Shown: positions 40,838 to 51,940, numbered from the stretch's first letter. The stretch is DNA of 59,215 nucleotides from Anaerolineales bacterium (GCA_016928525.1 JAFGKO010000166.1:1-59215), one strand, 5' to 3'. Numbers and translations: made by a program. The notes: generated by a model from the letters alone, not told the origin.

Positions 40838-42868
40838 ATGAATTATAGAAAATTGTTTCTTGTCCTGATAGCCTTGGTCCTGGCTACCCTGTCCTGCCGG
40901 CTGTTCATCCCCGGCACGCCGACGCCTGAACCGCCGCCGGTCACCGATGCGCCAGAGACATCCGAGCCCGGGCCTGGAACGGTTGACATGGCTGCCAAGC
41001 TGACAGAACTGGGCGGGGAACCCTGCGAAGAGAACCCAGATTTCACTTGCATTACCATTCAGGTCCCGCTGGATCATTTCGACGCGGCCAACACCGAGAC
41101 GCTGGACGTGGTTTTCGCTGTTTCGCCTGCCACAGGAGAGCGCTATGGCATGTATGTGCAGGCCTTTCCCGGCGGACCGGGCGGTGAGGGTATCAGCACG
41201 GGCGGTCTTTTCTGGTTTCCAGAAAGCGTATTGGAACACTATGATATTGTCTATTTCGACCAGCGCGGTTTGGGTCTTTCTCACCCTTTGGCCTGCCCGG
41301 CGGCATATGCCAAGGATTTCCTGGGCTACCTGAATGAGGACGACCAGGCTGGCTTGGAAGGTTTGGACACCCCCGCAGAACAACAGGCTGCCATCGACGA
41401 TGCCCGTACTTTTGTGGAGGAATGTGTGGCCGAGATCGGCCCGGAGGCGGCCAAGCTGGGTTTCTTCGGCACCGACCAGGTAGCTGAAGACATCGAGACC
41501 TTCCGCCAGGTGATCGGCGACGAAAAGTTTATGCTGTATGGTGTCAGTTATGGCACAGCCGTAGCGCAAACCTATGCAGCCGCGCACCCGGACCGTCTGA
41601 TGGGCCTGGTGCTGGATGGCACAGTCGACCTGACGCTCACAGGCGAAGAGGGGGCTCTCTCGCAGGAGAAGGGCTTTGATGAAGTGCTGGTAGCTACGCT
41701 CAAAGCCTGTGACGCGGATGCGGCCTGCGCAGCCGAAATCGGCGGGGATGCCCTGACGGTATATGATGAGCTGGCCAGGAAAATTTCGGAAACCACGGTC
41801 ACTTACGAATTTCCCCTGCCCTCGGGCGAAAAGGTGACGCGCACATTCACGTTCAATCAACTTGAATTTGCCACGGCTTACCAGATGTACTCGCTCAGCG
41901 GGCGTATGCTCTTCCTGCGCGCCTTGGCTGCCGCCAAGAACGGCGACATGGTTCCCATGGCGCGCCTGCTCTACCAGCAGGCGCTGATCGACCCGGAAAC
42001 GTTCGAGTATATTGGCGACCCAACCTTCTCGGATACCATGTTCTACAGCGTGCATTGTACCGACAACGCATATTTCAGCGGCACGGCAGACGAGCGTATC
42101 GCCAAATCCATCGAAGCGGGGCAGGCCTCCAACGGCACGGTGCCGCGACTGGATGGCAGCGTGTACACCGGAATCACCTGTGCCCTCTGGCCCAGCTCTC
42201 CTACCGACCTGGTCCAGATGGAACCACTGCTGGCCGAAGGCGTGTCTACCTTTGTGCTGAATGCAACCCTCGACCCTGCCACACCTTTCCACGAAGGCAA
42301 GACGGTCTTCGAGAACCTGGCCGATGGTTACCACCTGTACGTGAACGGTGGACGCCACTCTATTTATGGCTGGGGTTATGACTGCCCCGACACCTACATC
42401 ACGGAATTCATGGTGGATGGTACCCTGCCTGACCAGCGCGAGATCGTCTGCGAAGATTGGGGCGAGGCGGTCATCCGCGCTTACGAACCCTACATTCAGG
42501 AAAATGCCAGCGACTACGCCGATCCACTCGAGATATTTTCCGCGATCGACGGCGAGATCCAGCTCCAGCCTGAATATTTCTACAGTTACTTCGAGGAAGA
42601 TACTTCGGTGGCCTGTCCTTTCGGCGGCTCGTTCACCTTTGGCCCCAGCGAGGCCGGAGAGACTTACTCCTTCGAGAACTGTGCTTACACCAAAGGCTTT
42701 GCCCTGACCGGGACAGGGGAGTACGATTATGAGAATGGATTGTTTACCATCGAAGCCCAGGTGAGCGGTGACGAAACCGGCTCGCTGACCTATACCCGCG
42801 ATGGCAACGCTGGCAGCCTTTCGGTCACTGGCGAGTACGGTGGAGAGACGATCGATTTGCAGCAATAA
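40838..42868 (+). CDS. alpha/beta-hydrolase lipoprotein, TAP-like prolyl peptidase
   Basis: A 676-residue secreted protein. A signal peptide ends at a lipobox-like ATLSC (Cys20), and a Pro/Thr-rich linker follows. The hydrolase core has AFPGGPGGEG (oxyanion side), YFDQRGLGLSHP and the nucleophile elbow GVSYGTAV with Ser237. The C-terminal TAP-like region contains LNATLDPATPFHEG and GGRHSIYGWG for the acid and His. Residues from about 565 form an extra beta-rich domain. Relatives are tripeptidyl or prolyl aminopeptidases, so it may digest peptides outside the cell. ATG 40838 follows GGAGGAGA. Confidence 0.88.
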   Translation: MNYRKLFLVLIALVLATLSCRLFIPGTPTPEPPPVTDAPETSEPGPGTVDMAAKLTELGGEPCEENPDFTCITIQVPLDHFDAANTETLDVVFAVSPATGERYGMYVQAFPGGPGGEGISTGGLFWFPESVLEHYDIVYFDQRGLGLSHPLACPAAYAKDFLGYLNEDDQAGLEGLDTPAEQQAAIDDARTFVEECVAEIGPEAAKLGFFGTDQVAEDIETFRQVIGDEKFMLYGVSYGTAVAQTYAAAHPDRLMGLVLDGTVDLTLTGEEGALSQEKGFDEVLVATLKACDADAACAAEIGGDALTVYDELARKISETTVTYEFPLPSGEKVTRTFTFNQLEFATAYQMYSLSGRMLFLRALAAAKNGDMVPMARLLYQQALIDPETFEYIGDPTFSDTMFYSVHCTDNAYFSGTADERIAKSIEAGQASNGTVPRLDGSVYTGITCALWPSSPTDLVQMEPLLAEGVSTFVLNATLDPATPFHEGKTVFENLADGYHLYVNGGRHSIYGWGYDCPDTYITEFMVDGTLPDQREIVCEDWGEAVIRAYEPYIQENASDYADPLEIFSAIDGEIQLQPEYFYSYFEEDTSVACPFGGSFTFGPSEAGETYSFENCAYTKGFALTGTGEYDYENGLFTIEAQVSGDETGSLTYTRDGNAGSLSVTGEYGGETIDLQQ

Positions 42869-42885
42869 GCAAGTTTGTCCCTGAA

Positions 42886-42925
42886 AAGAGCTCCAGGTGG
42901 TTGACCTGGAGCTCTTAAATTTTTT
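42886..42925. terminator. bidirectional terminator
   Basis: AAGAGCTCCAGGT (42886-42898) pairs perfectly with ACCTGGAGCTCTT (42904-42916) around GGTTG. AAATTTTTTG follows on the plus strand. It separates the convergent peptidase and methyltransferase genes and can serve both. Confidence 0.9.
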
Positions 42926-42934
42926 GAAAACCTC

Positions 42935-43636
42935 TTACCATACTCCCGGCAGCAGGCGAAAACGCGTCTGTTGAGCGTATTCCTTGTAGCCAGGTAATTC
43001 TTTTTGCAGGGTACGGTCTTCGAGGTCGGTTCGAACAAGGAGTACGATTGTCATAAAAGCAACGGGGATAAAAGTCCAGAGCGAGTCGAGGAAGATTGGG
43101 GTAAGCCAATAGTTCAACAACGCACCTGCATAACCGGGATGCCGCACCCAGGCGTACGGGCCAGTCGAGATGACGTGGTGACCGCGCTCCTTCTGGATGC
43201 GCACCACGCCGGAGAAAAAGCGGTTCTCCATCAGAGCCCACGCGCCGAAAGCAAAGCCAGCCAGGACCAAAACCAGCGCAACGAGCTCCACTGGCAAACT
43301 GAAATCGGGGCCGGGCCAGGCGTAGCGCGCGTCCAGGCCAGCCACCAACGGAATCAACCCGCCGCCCAGGCCGACCAGGCGCGCCAGAACGTTGTCCCAG
43401 GGTTTGGTATCTTCATGCTGCATGAATTTGGCGCGTTCGGCCAGCAAGTCGGGGTGACGGCGGGCAGCCAGCACTCGGCTGACGACAAAACCCAAAATGC
43501 CAATCAGGGCATAGGCCCAGGCCTCCCACCAGTCCCAGGCCCAGGAGATGAGAAGAGGCAAAAACGGCACAAGCACAATGAAAACCAGCATTTGTACGAC
43601 AGTACGGACGGTTAATCGAAGCTTAGGATTTACCAT
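42935..43636 (-). CDS. isoprenylcysteine carboxyl methyltransferase family protein
   Basis: A 233-residue membrane protein with about five helices. The C-terminal catalytic motif reads TGPYAWVRHPGYAGALL (about 152-168), and a late block has ELPGYKEYAQQTRFRLLPG, both typical of ICMT/phosphatidylethanolamine N-methyltransferase-like enzymes using S-adenosylmethionine. Bacteria lack prenylated proteins of the eukaryotic kind, so the substrate is unknown. ATG 43636 has AAGGAGGG in front and is preferred to the much longer frame. Confidence 0.88.
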   Translation of the reverse strand: MVNPKLRLTVRTVVQMLVFIVLVPFLPLLISWAWDWWEAWAYALIGILGFVVSRVLAARRHPDLLAERAKFMQHEDTKPWDNVLARLVGLGGGLIPLVAGLDARYAWPGPDFSLPVELVALVLVLAGFAFGAWALMENRFFSGVVRIQKERGHHVISTGPYAWVRHPGYAGALLNYWLTPIFLDSLWTFIPVAFMTIVLLVRTDLEDRTLQKELPGYKEYAQQTRFRLLPGVW

Positions 43637-43763
43637 GGTTCCCTCCTTAGCAATTATATAGAACTTTCTCAATTCGCGAAAAGATACCGAAAATAAGGGG
43701 GGCGGGCCTCTCTCATTTTCAAATGCGTGACTCCTATTATAATGAATTCCTACCGGAGGCGCT

Positions 43764-45074
43764 ATGAAATCCGCTCGTTTGATCTTTCTCTTTACGCTTG
43801 CCATCCTCTTGCTGGTTTTTCAACCAGTTGGGGCTCAGGGCGATTCGCCGCTTGTCATCGTGCTGAACGCAAAAGGTGCTGTGGCTCCGGCCATGCAGGA
43901 ATATATCCAGCGTGGACTGGGGATCGCAGAAAGCCGTAACGCCGACCTAGTTATCTTGCAATTGGATACTCCCGGCGGCAGTATCGACACCATGAACAAC
44001 ATTGTCCAGAAACTCCGTGACAGTCGCATCCCGGTGGTGGTGTATGTCACACCGCGCGGGGCGATGGCGGCTTCCGCCGGGACGATGATCACGTTAGCAG
44101 GGCATGCCTCGGCCATGGCGCCGGAAACCATCATCGGCGCGGCCAGCCCGGTGGGCGGGCAGGGCGAAGACCTGGGTGAAACGCTAAAGGCCAAAGAAAT
44201 CGAGGCGCTCAAAGCCACTGCCCGCACGTTGGCCGAACGGCGCAGTGAAGAGGCCGTCGCGCTGGCCGAATCCGCGATCGAAGAAGCCAAAGCAGCCTCG
44301 GCAAAGGAAGCGCTGGAGGCTGGCCTGGTGGACTTCATTGCCACAGATCTCGACGACTTGCTGGCACAGTTAGACGGGTTCGAAGTGCATCTAGTCGGCG
44401 GGGCACGTACACTGGAAACCAGCAATGCCACGACCGAAACTGTGGAAGCCAGCTTTATCGAGCAATTGCTGGCTATGCTCACCAACCCGAATGTCGTTTT
44501 TTTGCTCATCACCATCGGCGCGCAAGCCATCTTCATCGAGCTTGGCAGCCCGGGCGGCTGGGTGGCGGGTTTCATCGGCGTGGTCTGCCTGGCACTGGCA
44601 GGCTACGGTCTCGGCTGGCTGCCGGTCAACTGGTTCGGCATCGTCTTCCTAATCACGTCCTTTGTGTTGTTCATTCTGGATATCAAAGCGCCCACGCATG
44701 GCGCGCTGACTGCGGCGGGCATCGCCACTTTCATCGTCGGGGCGTTGGTGCTGTTCAACTCGCCAGGCACGCCACAGTTCCAGCAGGTGTCCATTCCGCT
44801 GGTCATCGGAGTGGGCATCCTCACCGGCGCTATGTTCGGCGTAATCGTCGGTTTTGGCATTCGTGCGCTGAAAGCGCCTATCCGTGCAGGACGTGAGTCA
44901 CTGATCGGCAAAACAGGGACAGCTACGACCGAGTTCAGACCTACAGGGCAGGTCCAGGTTGGCTCTGAGCTGTGGACAGCAGAAGCAGACGAAGGGTCCA
45001 GAAAGATCCGTAAGGGCGACCGGATCGAGGTCGTCGAAGTCAAGGGATTGAGATTGAAAGTTCGTAAGATATAA
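43764..45074 (+). CDS. NfeD-family membrane protein with ClpP-class protease domain
   Basis: A 436-residue protein. A signal peptide (1-24) is followed by a ClpP/SppA-like serine protease domain with LQLDTPGGSIDTM and MAASAGTMI (Ser104 is the likely nucleophile). Four to five membrane helices follow (about 240-375), then a C-terminal NfeD OB-fold domain (about 378-436). These proteins partner SPFH/stomatin proteins in membrane quality control; no stomatin gene is adjacent. TATAAT (43738-43743) and CCGGAGG precede the ATG. lipA follows with its own promoter. Confidence 0.92.
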   Translation: MKSARLIFLFTLAILLLVFQPVGAQGDSPLVIVLNAKGAVAPAMQEYIQRGLGIAESRNADLVILQLDTPGGSIDTMNNIVQKLRDSRIPVVVYVTPRGAMAASAGTMITLAGHASAMAPETIIGAASPVGGQGEDLGETLKAKEIEALKATARTLAERRSEEAVALAESAIEEAKAASAKEALEAGLVDFIATDLDDLLAQLDGFEVHLVGGARTLETSNATTETVEASFIEQLLAMLTNPNVVFLLITIGAQAIFIELGSPGGWVAGFIGVVCLALAGYGLGWLPVNWFGIVFLITSFVLFILDIKAPTHGALTAAGIATFIVGALVLFNSPGTPQFQQVSIPLVIGVGILTGAMFGVIVGFGIRALKAPIRAGRESLIGKTGTATTEFRPTGQVQVGSELWTAEADEGSRKIRKGDRIEVVEVKGLRLKVRKI

Positions 45075-45081
45075 TAGCTAA

Positions 45082-45112
45082 CGTGACAGTCACTTTGAAA
45101 GTGATTGTCACG
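45082..45112 (+). promoter_or_regulatory. leader hairpin upstream of lipA
   Basis: CGTGACAGTCAC pairs with GTGATTGTCACG (one G-T wobble) around TTTGAAA, which can pair further. TATAAT at 45070-45075, overlapping the upstream stop codon, is a candidate -10, so the hairpin would open the lipA transcript. No U-tract follows, so it is not a standard terminator. A regulatory or RNA-stabilising role is possible. Confidence 0.5.
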
Positions 45113-45134
45113 TATCCGCACCAAACGAGGATTT

Positions 45135-46079
45135 ATGCCTGCTACCCCTACCAGAGACCGGGTCAAACCCGAAGAGATCAACACCCAACCCCTGCGCCGG
45201 CCGGAGTGGATCAAAGTGCGCGCGCCAGGGGGCGAGACGTATGAGAAGTTGCACGCCTTGATGCGCTCGAAGGAACTGCACACGGTGTGCGAGGAAGCCA
45301 TGTGCCCGAACATGGGCGAGTGCTGGGGCTCCGGCACTGCCACGTTCCTGATGCTGGGGAACGTGTGCACGCGCAGTTGCGTGTTCTGCGACATCAAACA
45401 TGGCAAACCGGCGCTGATGGACTGGGGCGAGGCTGAGCGCGTGGCGCAGGCCGTCAAGTCGATGGAGCTGAAGCACGCCGTAATTACCTCGGTCAACCGC
45501 GACGAACGGCGGGACGGCGGCGCGCCCATCTTTGCGATGGTCATCCGCCGCATCCGCGAACTGCGACCGGGCTGTTCCATCGAGGTACTGATCCCCGATT
45601 TCAAGGGCTCGCTGGAAGCCTTGAAGATCGTGATGGAAGCCCGTCCCGAAATCTTGAACCACAACGTGGAGACCGTGCCGCGCCTGTTCAAGACCATCCA
45701 GCCGCAGGACAACTACGACTGGGCCGCGGCGACTTTATCCAATGCGAAAAAACTCGATCCCGAAGTGCTGACTAAATCGGGCATCATGGTCGGTCTGGGC
45801 GAGGAGCTCGAAGAAGTCAAAGCCGTGATGCGCGACCAGCGCTCCTGGGGCGTGGACATCCTGACCATCGGCCAGTATTTGCAGCCGAGCAAGAAGCACT
45901 ATCCCATCTCGCGTTATTACACGCTGGAAGAATTCAAGGAATTGAAAGACTATGGCCGGGAGATCGGCTTCAAATGGGTCGAGTCCGCGCCGCTGGTGAG
46001 GTCGTCATACCATGCCGCGGAGCAGGTGCGGGCGCTGTCGATTGTGCACCGGAAGTTGTATGGGGATTTGAGTGAGTAG
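45135..46079 (+). CDS. lipA: lipoyl synthase
   Basis: A 314-residue radical SAM enzyme that inserts two sulfurs into octanoyl groups to make lipoate on carrier proteins. The auxiliary cluster ligands are Cys52, Cys57 and Cys63 ([12 protein letters not shown]), and the SAM cluster ligands are Cys78, Cys82 and Cys85 (CTRSCVFC). The C-terminal SSYHAAEQ contains the conserved Ser near the auxiliary cluster. The length is normal. ATG 45135 follows CGAGG. lipB is not adjacent. The gene is strongly GC-rich and marks the left border of the AT-rich segment. Confidence 0.97.
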   Translation: MPATPTRDRVKPEEINTQPLRRPEWIKVRAPGGETYEKLHALMRSKELHTVCEEAMCPNMGECWGSGTATFLMLGNVCTRSCVFCDIKHGKPALMDWGEAERVAQAVKSMELKHAVITSVNRDERRDGGAPIFAMVIRRIRELRPGCSIEVLIPDFKGSLEALKIVMEARPEILNHNVETVPRLFKTIQPQDNYDWAAATLSNAKKLDPEVLTKSGIMVGLGEELEEVKAVMRDQRSWGVDILTIGQYLQPSKKHYPISRYYTLEEFKELKDYGREIGFKWVESAPLVRSSYHAAEQVRALSIVHRKLYGDLSE

Positions 46080-46105
46080 TAGAAGGTAAAAAGTAAAAAG
46101 TGAAG

Positions 46106-46132
46106 CTCCTGTCATTTTGACAGGAGTTTTTT
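46106..46132 (+). terminator. rho-independent terminator after lipA
   Basis: CTCCTGTCA (46106-46114) pairs perfectly with TGACAGGAG (46118-46126) around TTT, followed by six T. It lies 26 bp after the lipA stop. Confidence 0.93.
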
Positions 46133-46195
46133 CCTATGAAAAATTGATATAATATACTCATATATTTATGTGTGCTTCTAGAGGAGGATGTTGAC

Positions 46196-47767
46196 ATGAA
46201 AGCAAGAAACCCCTACCAATATCTCAGATGTGTATCACTTCTATTGGCTCTTTTTCTGCTATTTGGATGTGCGCAAACATCATCAAATTCACAGAAAGGA
46301 AGAGGTTCATTGATTGTTGGAGTTCCAGCAGAGCCTCTTTCGCTTGATCCAGCAAGTTCTGGAGATGGGGCATCAGGTCTTGTATATGACTATATGCTTG
46401 AAGGATTATTTGGTTGGGACCAAAAGGGTGCTCTAGCGCCTGTTTTAGCTTCTTCGTGGAATTTTTCCGATGATGGAACTGAGCTAACCGTGCAACTCCG
46501 AGAGAATGTTAAATTCCATGACAACTCAGAGTTCAATGCCCAGGCTGTTAAAGTAACCTTTGATCGCATACTAAACCCCAATCTAAAACTAGTTGGTTAT
46601 GCAGCTTTCAAGGATACTGTTGAAAGCGTTGATGTTGTGGAAGATAATGTGGTCAAATTTATTTTAAAGGCCCCACGACCAACATTTTTATATGACCTTG
46701 CCAATTCCTATGCAAGGATTTTAAGTCCAAAATCTTTGGAGAGATCCGATGAAGAAATTAATACAAATCCAATTGGAACAGGACCCTTCAAATTTGTTTC
46801 ATGGACGCCTAAACAGCAAATCGTTGTTGAGGCCTTTAACGATTATTGGGGTGGATTACCTAATCTCGAGAAGATAACATTTAAGTTTATTCCTGAGCCA
46901 GCTTCCCGCATTGCAGCACTGGAAGCAGGTGATATTGATATAGCATTTTCGCCTCCAATTCAAGATGTGAATCGGTTAGCGTCAAATTCTAATTTTCAAG
47001 TTTTTGTTGGGCCAGGAGCTGAAGCGTATCATTATGAAATGAATATGTTGAAGGAACCTTTTAAGGATTTACGAGTTAGGCAGGCACTTAACTATGCAAT
47101 TGATAAAGATAGTATTGTAAAAAAAATCTACTTGGGATATGCGAAACCACTAAACTCGCCAATGGCAGAACTAATTCCGGGCCATGTTGCAGTGGGCAAT
47201 TATCAATATGACCCAGATAAAGCAAGGACACTTTTAGCCGATGCTGGTTACAGTAATGGACTGGAATTAACTCTTTGGGTTCCTAATGGTCGTTATCTTA
47301 TGGAACGTGAACTGTCGGATGCTGTTGCTGGATATTTAAGCGATATAGGCATCGAAGTCAAAATAGTCAGCATGGATTACGCAACATACCTTGATAGGTT
47401 GAGAAACCCAACGCCGGGGGAAATTCCAGATTATGATTTGGCCCTCTGGAATGCCCAACCAGGAAGTGGCGAGCCCAACATGATTTGGAAATTATTCGTT
47501 GACTCAAACTCATGGCCACCCAATTACGTGAATATTGCTTATTATGCTAATCCAGAGGTAGATACATTAATTCAAGATGCACAAGTAACTCTGGACGAAG
47601 GTAAGCGGAATGAATTGCATGCAAAAATTCAAGAAATTGTATGGAACGATGCACCTTGGATATTCGTGGTTTCCCCAAATCAACTTGCGGTTGGAACTAC
47701 TAAAATTAAGGACGTGTATTACACACAGTTTCTTATTAGCTTAAAGGATGCGACAATAGAACCATAA
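46196..47767 (+). CDS. ABC transporter substrate-binding lipoprotein (family 5)
   Basis: A 523-residue extracytoplasmic binding protein for peptides, nickel or similar ligands. The signal ends in LFGC (Cys25). The family-5 blocks are GVPAEPLSLDPASSGDGAS, WNFSDDGTELTVQLRENVKFHDN and VRQALNYAIDKDSIVKKIYLG. TATAAT (46148-46153) and GAGGAGG precede ATG 46196. Codon use is AT-rich, unlike lipA. Two permease genes follow, with an attenuator-like hairpin between. The ligand cannot be inferred from sequence alone. Confidence 0.92.
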   Translation: MKARNPYQYLRCVSLLLALFLLFGCAQTSSNSQKGRGSLIVGVPAEPLSLDPASSGDGASGLVYDYMLEGLFGWDQKGALAPVLASSWNFSDDGTELTVQLRENVKFHDNSEFNAQAVKVTFDRILNPNLKLVGYAAFKDTVESVDVVEDNVVKFILKAPRPTFLYDLANSYARILSPKSLERSDEEINTNPIGTGPFKFVSWTPKQQIVVEAFNDYWGGLPNLEKITFKFIPEPASRIAALEAGDIDIAFSPPIQDVNRLASNSNFQVFVGPGAEAYHYEMNMLKEPFKDLRVRQALNYAIDKDSIVKKIYLGYAKPLNSPMAELIPGHVAVGNYQYDPDKARTLLADAGYSNGLELTLWVPNGRYLMERELSDAVAGYLSDIGIEVKIVSMDYATYLDRLRNPTPGEIPDYDLALWNAQPGSGEPNMIWKLFVDSNSWPPNYVNIAYYANPEVDTLIQDAQVTLDEGKRNELHAKIQEIVWNDAPWIFVVSPNQLAVGTTKIKDVYYTQFLISLKDATIEP

Positions 47768-47791
47768 TTTCCTAAGACGATTTTGATAAGC

Positions 47792-47824
47792 GCTGGTCTG
47801 GAATGCTGTTACGCTCAGACCAGC
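47792..47824 (+). terminator. attenuator-like hairpin in the ABC operon
   Basis: GCTGGTCTG (47792-47800) pairs perfectly with CAGACCAGC (47816-47824), followed by ATTTCCATTTTA. Partial terminators after a binding-protein gene commonly lower downstream permease levels. It lies just before the permease start. Confidence 0.65.
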
Positions 47825-47844
47825 ATTTCCATTTTACTTCTAAA

Positions 47845-48768
47845 ATGCAAAGATATTTTATAAAGAGATTCGTTCTAGCAATAATTTGCATAGCCGGCGT
47901 GCTATTATTAGTTTTTATTTTTATGCGCGTCCTCCCTGGAGATCCAGCAAGTTTACTACTTGGCTTTGAAGCCAAACCTGATGATATCGCGATAGTAAGG
48001 CATAATTTAGGACTTGATCGGTCTGTCATAGTCCAATTTTCATTTTATGTACGCGATATTTTTACTGGAAAATGGGGAAATTCAATATTAACTTCTCGGC
48101 CAGTCATGAATGAAGCAATTCCTGCTTTGGCAAATACACTTCAATTGGTTGCAATCACAATATTCATATCCACACTATTAGGTATTTTGATTGGTTTTCT
48201 GACGGCAAATTCGCCATATACCATTTTTGATAGCCTAGTAATGTTGGGAACAATGCTGGGCTTGTGTACTCCTTCCTTTGTGTGGGCTATTTTTTTTGTA
48301 GCAATCTTTTCTGTAAATCTTCGGTGGTTACCTGCAGTAGGGATTGGAGGAATTAGACACCTTGTTCTCCCCTGCTTAACTCTTATTATTGGAACAACAA
48401 CTATTATCGCCAGAACATCACGATCTGCGATACTCGAAGTTTTGAATGCGGATTATATTCGAACAGCAAGGGGGAAAGGCTTAAATGAGTCAAGGGTCAT
48501 TTATAAACACGCACTACCAAACGCTCTAGTACCAATTGTTACAATTATTGGTCTACAAATTAATTATATGGTTGGAGGAGTAGCATTGGTGGAAATGGTT
48601 TTTGCTTATCCTGGTATTGGTTGGTTAATGGTCGAGTCTATTAACTCTCGAGATTATCCAATTGTGCAAGCTTGCGCATTAATAATAGCTTTTCTGACTA
48701 TTTTTAATAACTTATTTGTTGATATTCTTTATCAATTTCTTGATCCTAGAGTAAAGCTAGCGGATTAA
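47845..48768 (+). CDS. ABC transporter permease, DppB/OppB type
   Basis: A 307-residue inner-membrane permease with six helices, beginning MQRYFIKRFVLAIICI. The DppB signature RVLPGDPA and the EAA loop NADYIRTARGKGLNESRVIYKHALPNAL are complete. It would form the channel with the following DppC-type protein. ATG 47845 is preferred to an ATG 14 codons upstream that lies inside the hairpin. The gene is distinctly AT-rich. Confidence 0.93.
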   Translation: MQRYFIKRFVLAIICIAGVLLLVFIFMRVLPGDPASLLLGFEAKPDDIAIVRHNLGLDRSVIVQFSFYVRDIFTGKWGNSILTSRPVMNEAIPALANTLQLVAITIFISTLLGILIGFLTANSPYTIFDSLVMLGTMLGLCTPSFVWAIFFVAIFSVNLRWLPAVGIGGIRHLVLPCLTLIIGTTTIIARTSRSAILEVLNADYIRTARGKGLNESRVIYKHALPNALVPIVTIIGLQINYMVGGVALVEMVFAYPGIGWLMVESINSRDYPIVQACALIIAFLTIFNNLFVDILYQFLDPRVKLAD

Positions 48769-48772
48769 CTTT

Positions 48773-49594
48773 ATGATTTCTCATCGTTTAGTTAATAAAA
48801 ATACACAGCTTGTTATTGGGATTTCTATTATCATATTCTATATTCTTATTGCAATCTTTGCACCTATAATTAGTAAACAAGATCCTCTTAAGCAAAACTT
48901 AAACATTGCTCTTCAGGGCATTAATAAAGAACATTACTTTGGAACGGATGAATTAGGAAGAGACCTGTTTAGTAGAGTTATTTATGGTTTTAGGATTTCA
49001 CTTTACACAACTTCAATTATTGTTTTTATCTCTTCCGCTCTTGGTGTTTGTGTAGGGATTATAGTTGGGTTTTATGGTGGAGTGGTTGATTTGCTTATCA
49101 TGCGCATTGTTGATATTCTTATGGCTTTTCCTGGTCTTATATTGGCGATGGTTATTGTTAGTGTGCTGGGGTCAAGTATTAGAAATATGATGATTGCTGT
49201 AATCATATACACATTTCCAGGTTTTATTGTGATAAGCCGAAGTGCTGCGTTTAAGGTGAAGAAACTAGATTATGTAGAAGCTGCGCGTGCTTTAGGAAGT
49301 TCTAATATTCGAATTGTTATTCGACACATACTCCCTAATTGTTTGATACCGATAATTGTCCAAATAACATTGAGAGCAGGAGCCGTAATATTAATGTCTT
49401 CTGGATTAAGTTTTCTTGGGTTAGGAGTACCCCGCCCAACCCCCGATTGGGGGCTTATACTAAGTGACGGGCGCCAATATTTACGGACAGCCCCTCACAT
49501 CATGTTTTTCTCAGGCATTTCTATAGTACTTATAGTTTTGGGTTTCAACCTCGTTGGTGAGGGCATAACAAATTCATTTCTTATGAAACGATAG
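48773..49594 (+). CDS. ABC transporter permease, DppC/OppC type
   Basis: A 273-residue permease with six helices. The N-terminal region contains HYFGTDELGRDLFSRVIYG, and the EAA loop is KLDYVEAARALGSSNIRIVIRHILPN. Both are typical of the DppC/OppC family. It follows DppB by four bases. No ATP-binding subunit gene follows; the next gene, thrS, is convergent. The transporter must use ATPases encoded elsewhere, or the ATPase genes have been lost. Confidence 0.93.
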   Translation: MISHRLVNKNTQLVIGISIIIFYILIAIFAPIISKQDPLKQNLNIALQGINKEHYFGTDELGRDLFSRVIYGFRISLYTTSIIVFISSALGVCVGIIVGFYGGVVDLLIMRIVDILMAFPGLILAMVIVSVLGSSIRNMMIAVIIYTFPGFIVISRSAAFKVKKLDYVEAARALGSSNIRIVIRHILPNCLIPIIVQITLRAGAVILMSSGLSFLGLGVPRPTPDWGLILSDGRQYLRTAPHIMFFSGISIVLIVLGFNLVGEGITNSFLMKR

Positions 49595-49598
49595 ACCA

Positions 49599-49629
49599 GC
49601 TGGCCTGAATTTAGTCAGGCCAGCTTTAG
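49599..49629. terminator. bidirectional terminator between ABC operon and thrS
   Basis: GCTGGCCTGA (49599-49608) pairs perfectly with TCAGGCCAGC (49615-49624) around ATTTAG, followed by TTTAG. It serves the ABC operon and probably thrS in the opposite direction. Confidence 0.8.
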
Positions 49630-49636
49630 CCATTTT

Positions 49637-51433
<1,797 letters not shown>

Positions 51434-51594
51434 TTTCGTTTCCTTTCTTATGATTGTGTTTGCTACCGTTTCGAGAGGGTTACGCGGTCCCAGAGCACAG
51501 CGGTACACAACCTCCGGGCCGCCGTAGAGTAGTAGTTTTCATGGCAGCCACCTGACTCGGCCCCTTCCCTGACCGATAGGGCGGGTGGGGCCAG

Positions 51595-51893
51595 ATAAAT
51601 AAAAATACTCTCACCCGACACGGGGCGAGAGCGCTAACGCGGTCACGCGGTTCCACCCGATTTGAGCCAGCCAGACCTTAAAGGTCTCTTATCTGACGCA
51701 TCTCATTCAAGCTTATAACGGAGCCAACCGTTCATCTTATTCACTGAAAGCTGATTGCTGACAGTTTTAGGAATTCCGCTCGCGGGTGGTTTTCAACTGG
51801 GGCACGCCGGAGCAGGCTCTCAACCATTGGCCTGGCTCTCTCTGTTGGCGCACGAACCACTTACTCTCCCGGTCGTTGCGTTTGTATATAATT
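51595..51893 (-). promoter_or_regulatory. T-box riboswitch controlling thrS
   Basis: The minus strand carries the T-box core GGGTGGAACCGCG (complement at 51646-51658). A terminator with stem CTCTC(G)CCC / GGG(T)GAGAG and the tail TATTTTTATT follows (51600-51631). Stem I has the 5' AGTA and the 3' specifier context GAAAACCA, matching the GAA-A-NNN-A layout known from glyQS; the specifier is ACC (complement 51788-51790), a threonine codon. Uncharged tRNA-Thr would stabilise the antiterminator and raise thrS expression. Confidence 0.92.
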
Positions 51894-51894
51894 T

Positions 51895-51922
51895 ATTATA
51901 TGCCTGATTGCCAGGCTGTCAA
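51895..51922 (-). promoter_or_regulatory. sigma-70 promoter of the thrS T-box transcript
   Basis: On the minus strand TTGACA (51917-51922) and TATAAT (51895-51900) are both exact consensus hexamers with a 16-bp spacer. It fires directly into the T-box leader. Confidence 0.88.
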
Positions 51923-51940
51923 GCTGCCGGCCGTGTGTTG

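Noticed and set aside
40781..42865. 694-residue open frame antisense to the TAP-like peptidase gene
   Set aside because: It mirrors the GC-rich codon pattern of the plus-strand gene, has no recognisable domains or ribosome-binding site, and the plus-strand protein has clear catalytic motifs.
43680..43710. CCGAAAATAAGGGG string as a second copy of the 32289 hairpin
   Set aside because: Only one arm is present and it does not pair locally, so it was not called a repeat copy.
44603..45712. 369-residue open frame antisense to nfeD and lipA
   Set aside because: It runs across two well-supported plus-strand genes and their intergenic hairpin without any family motifs.
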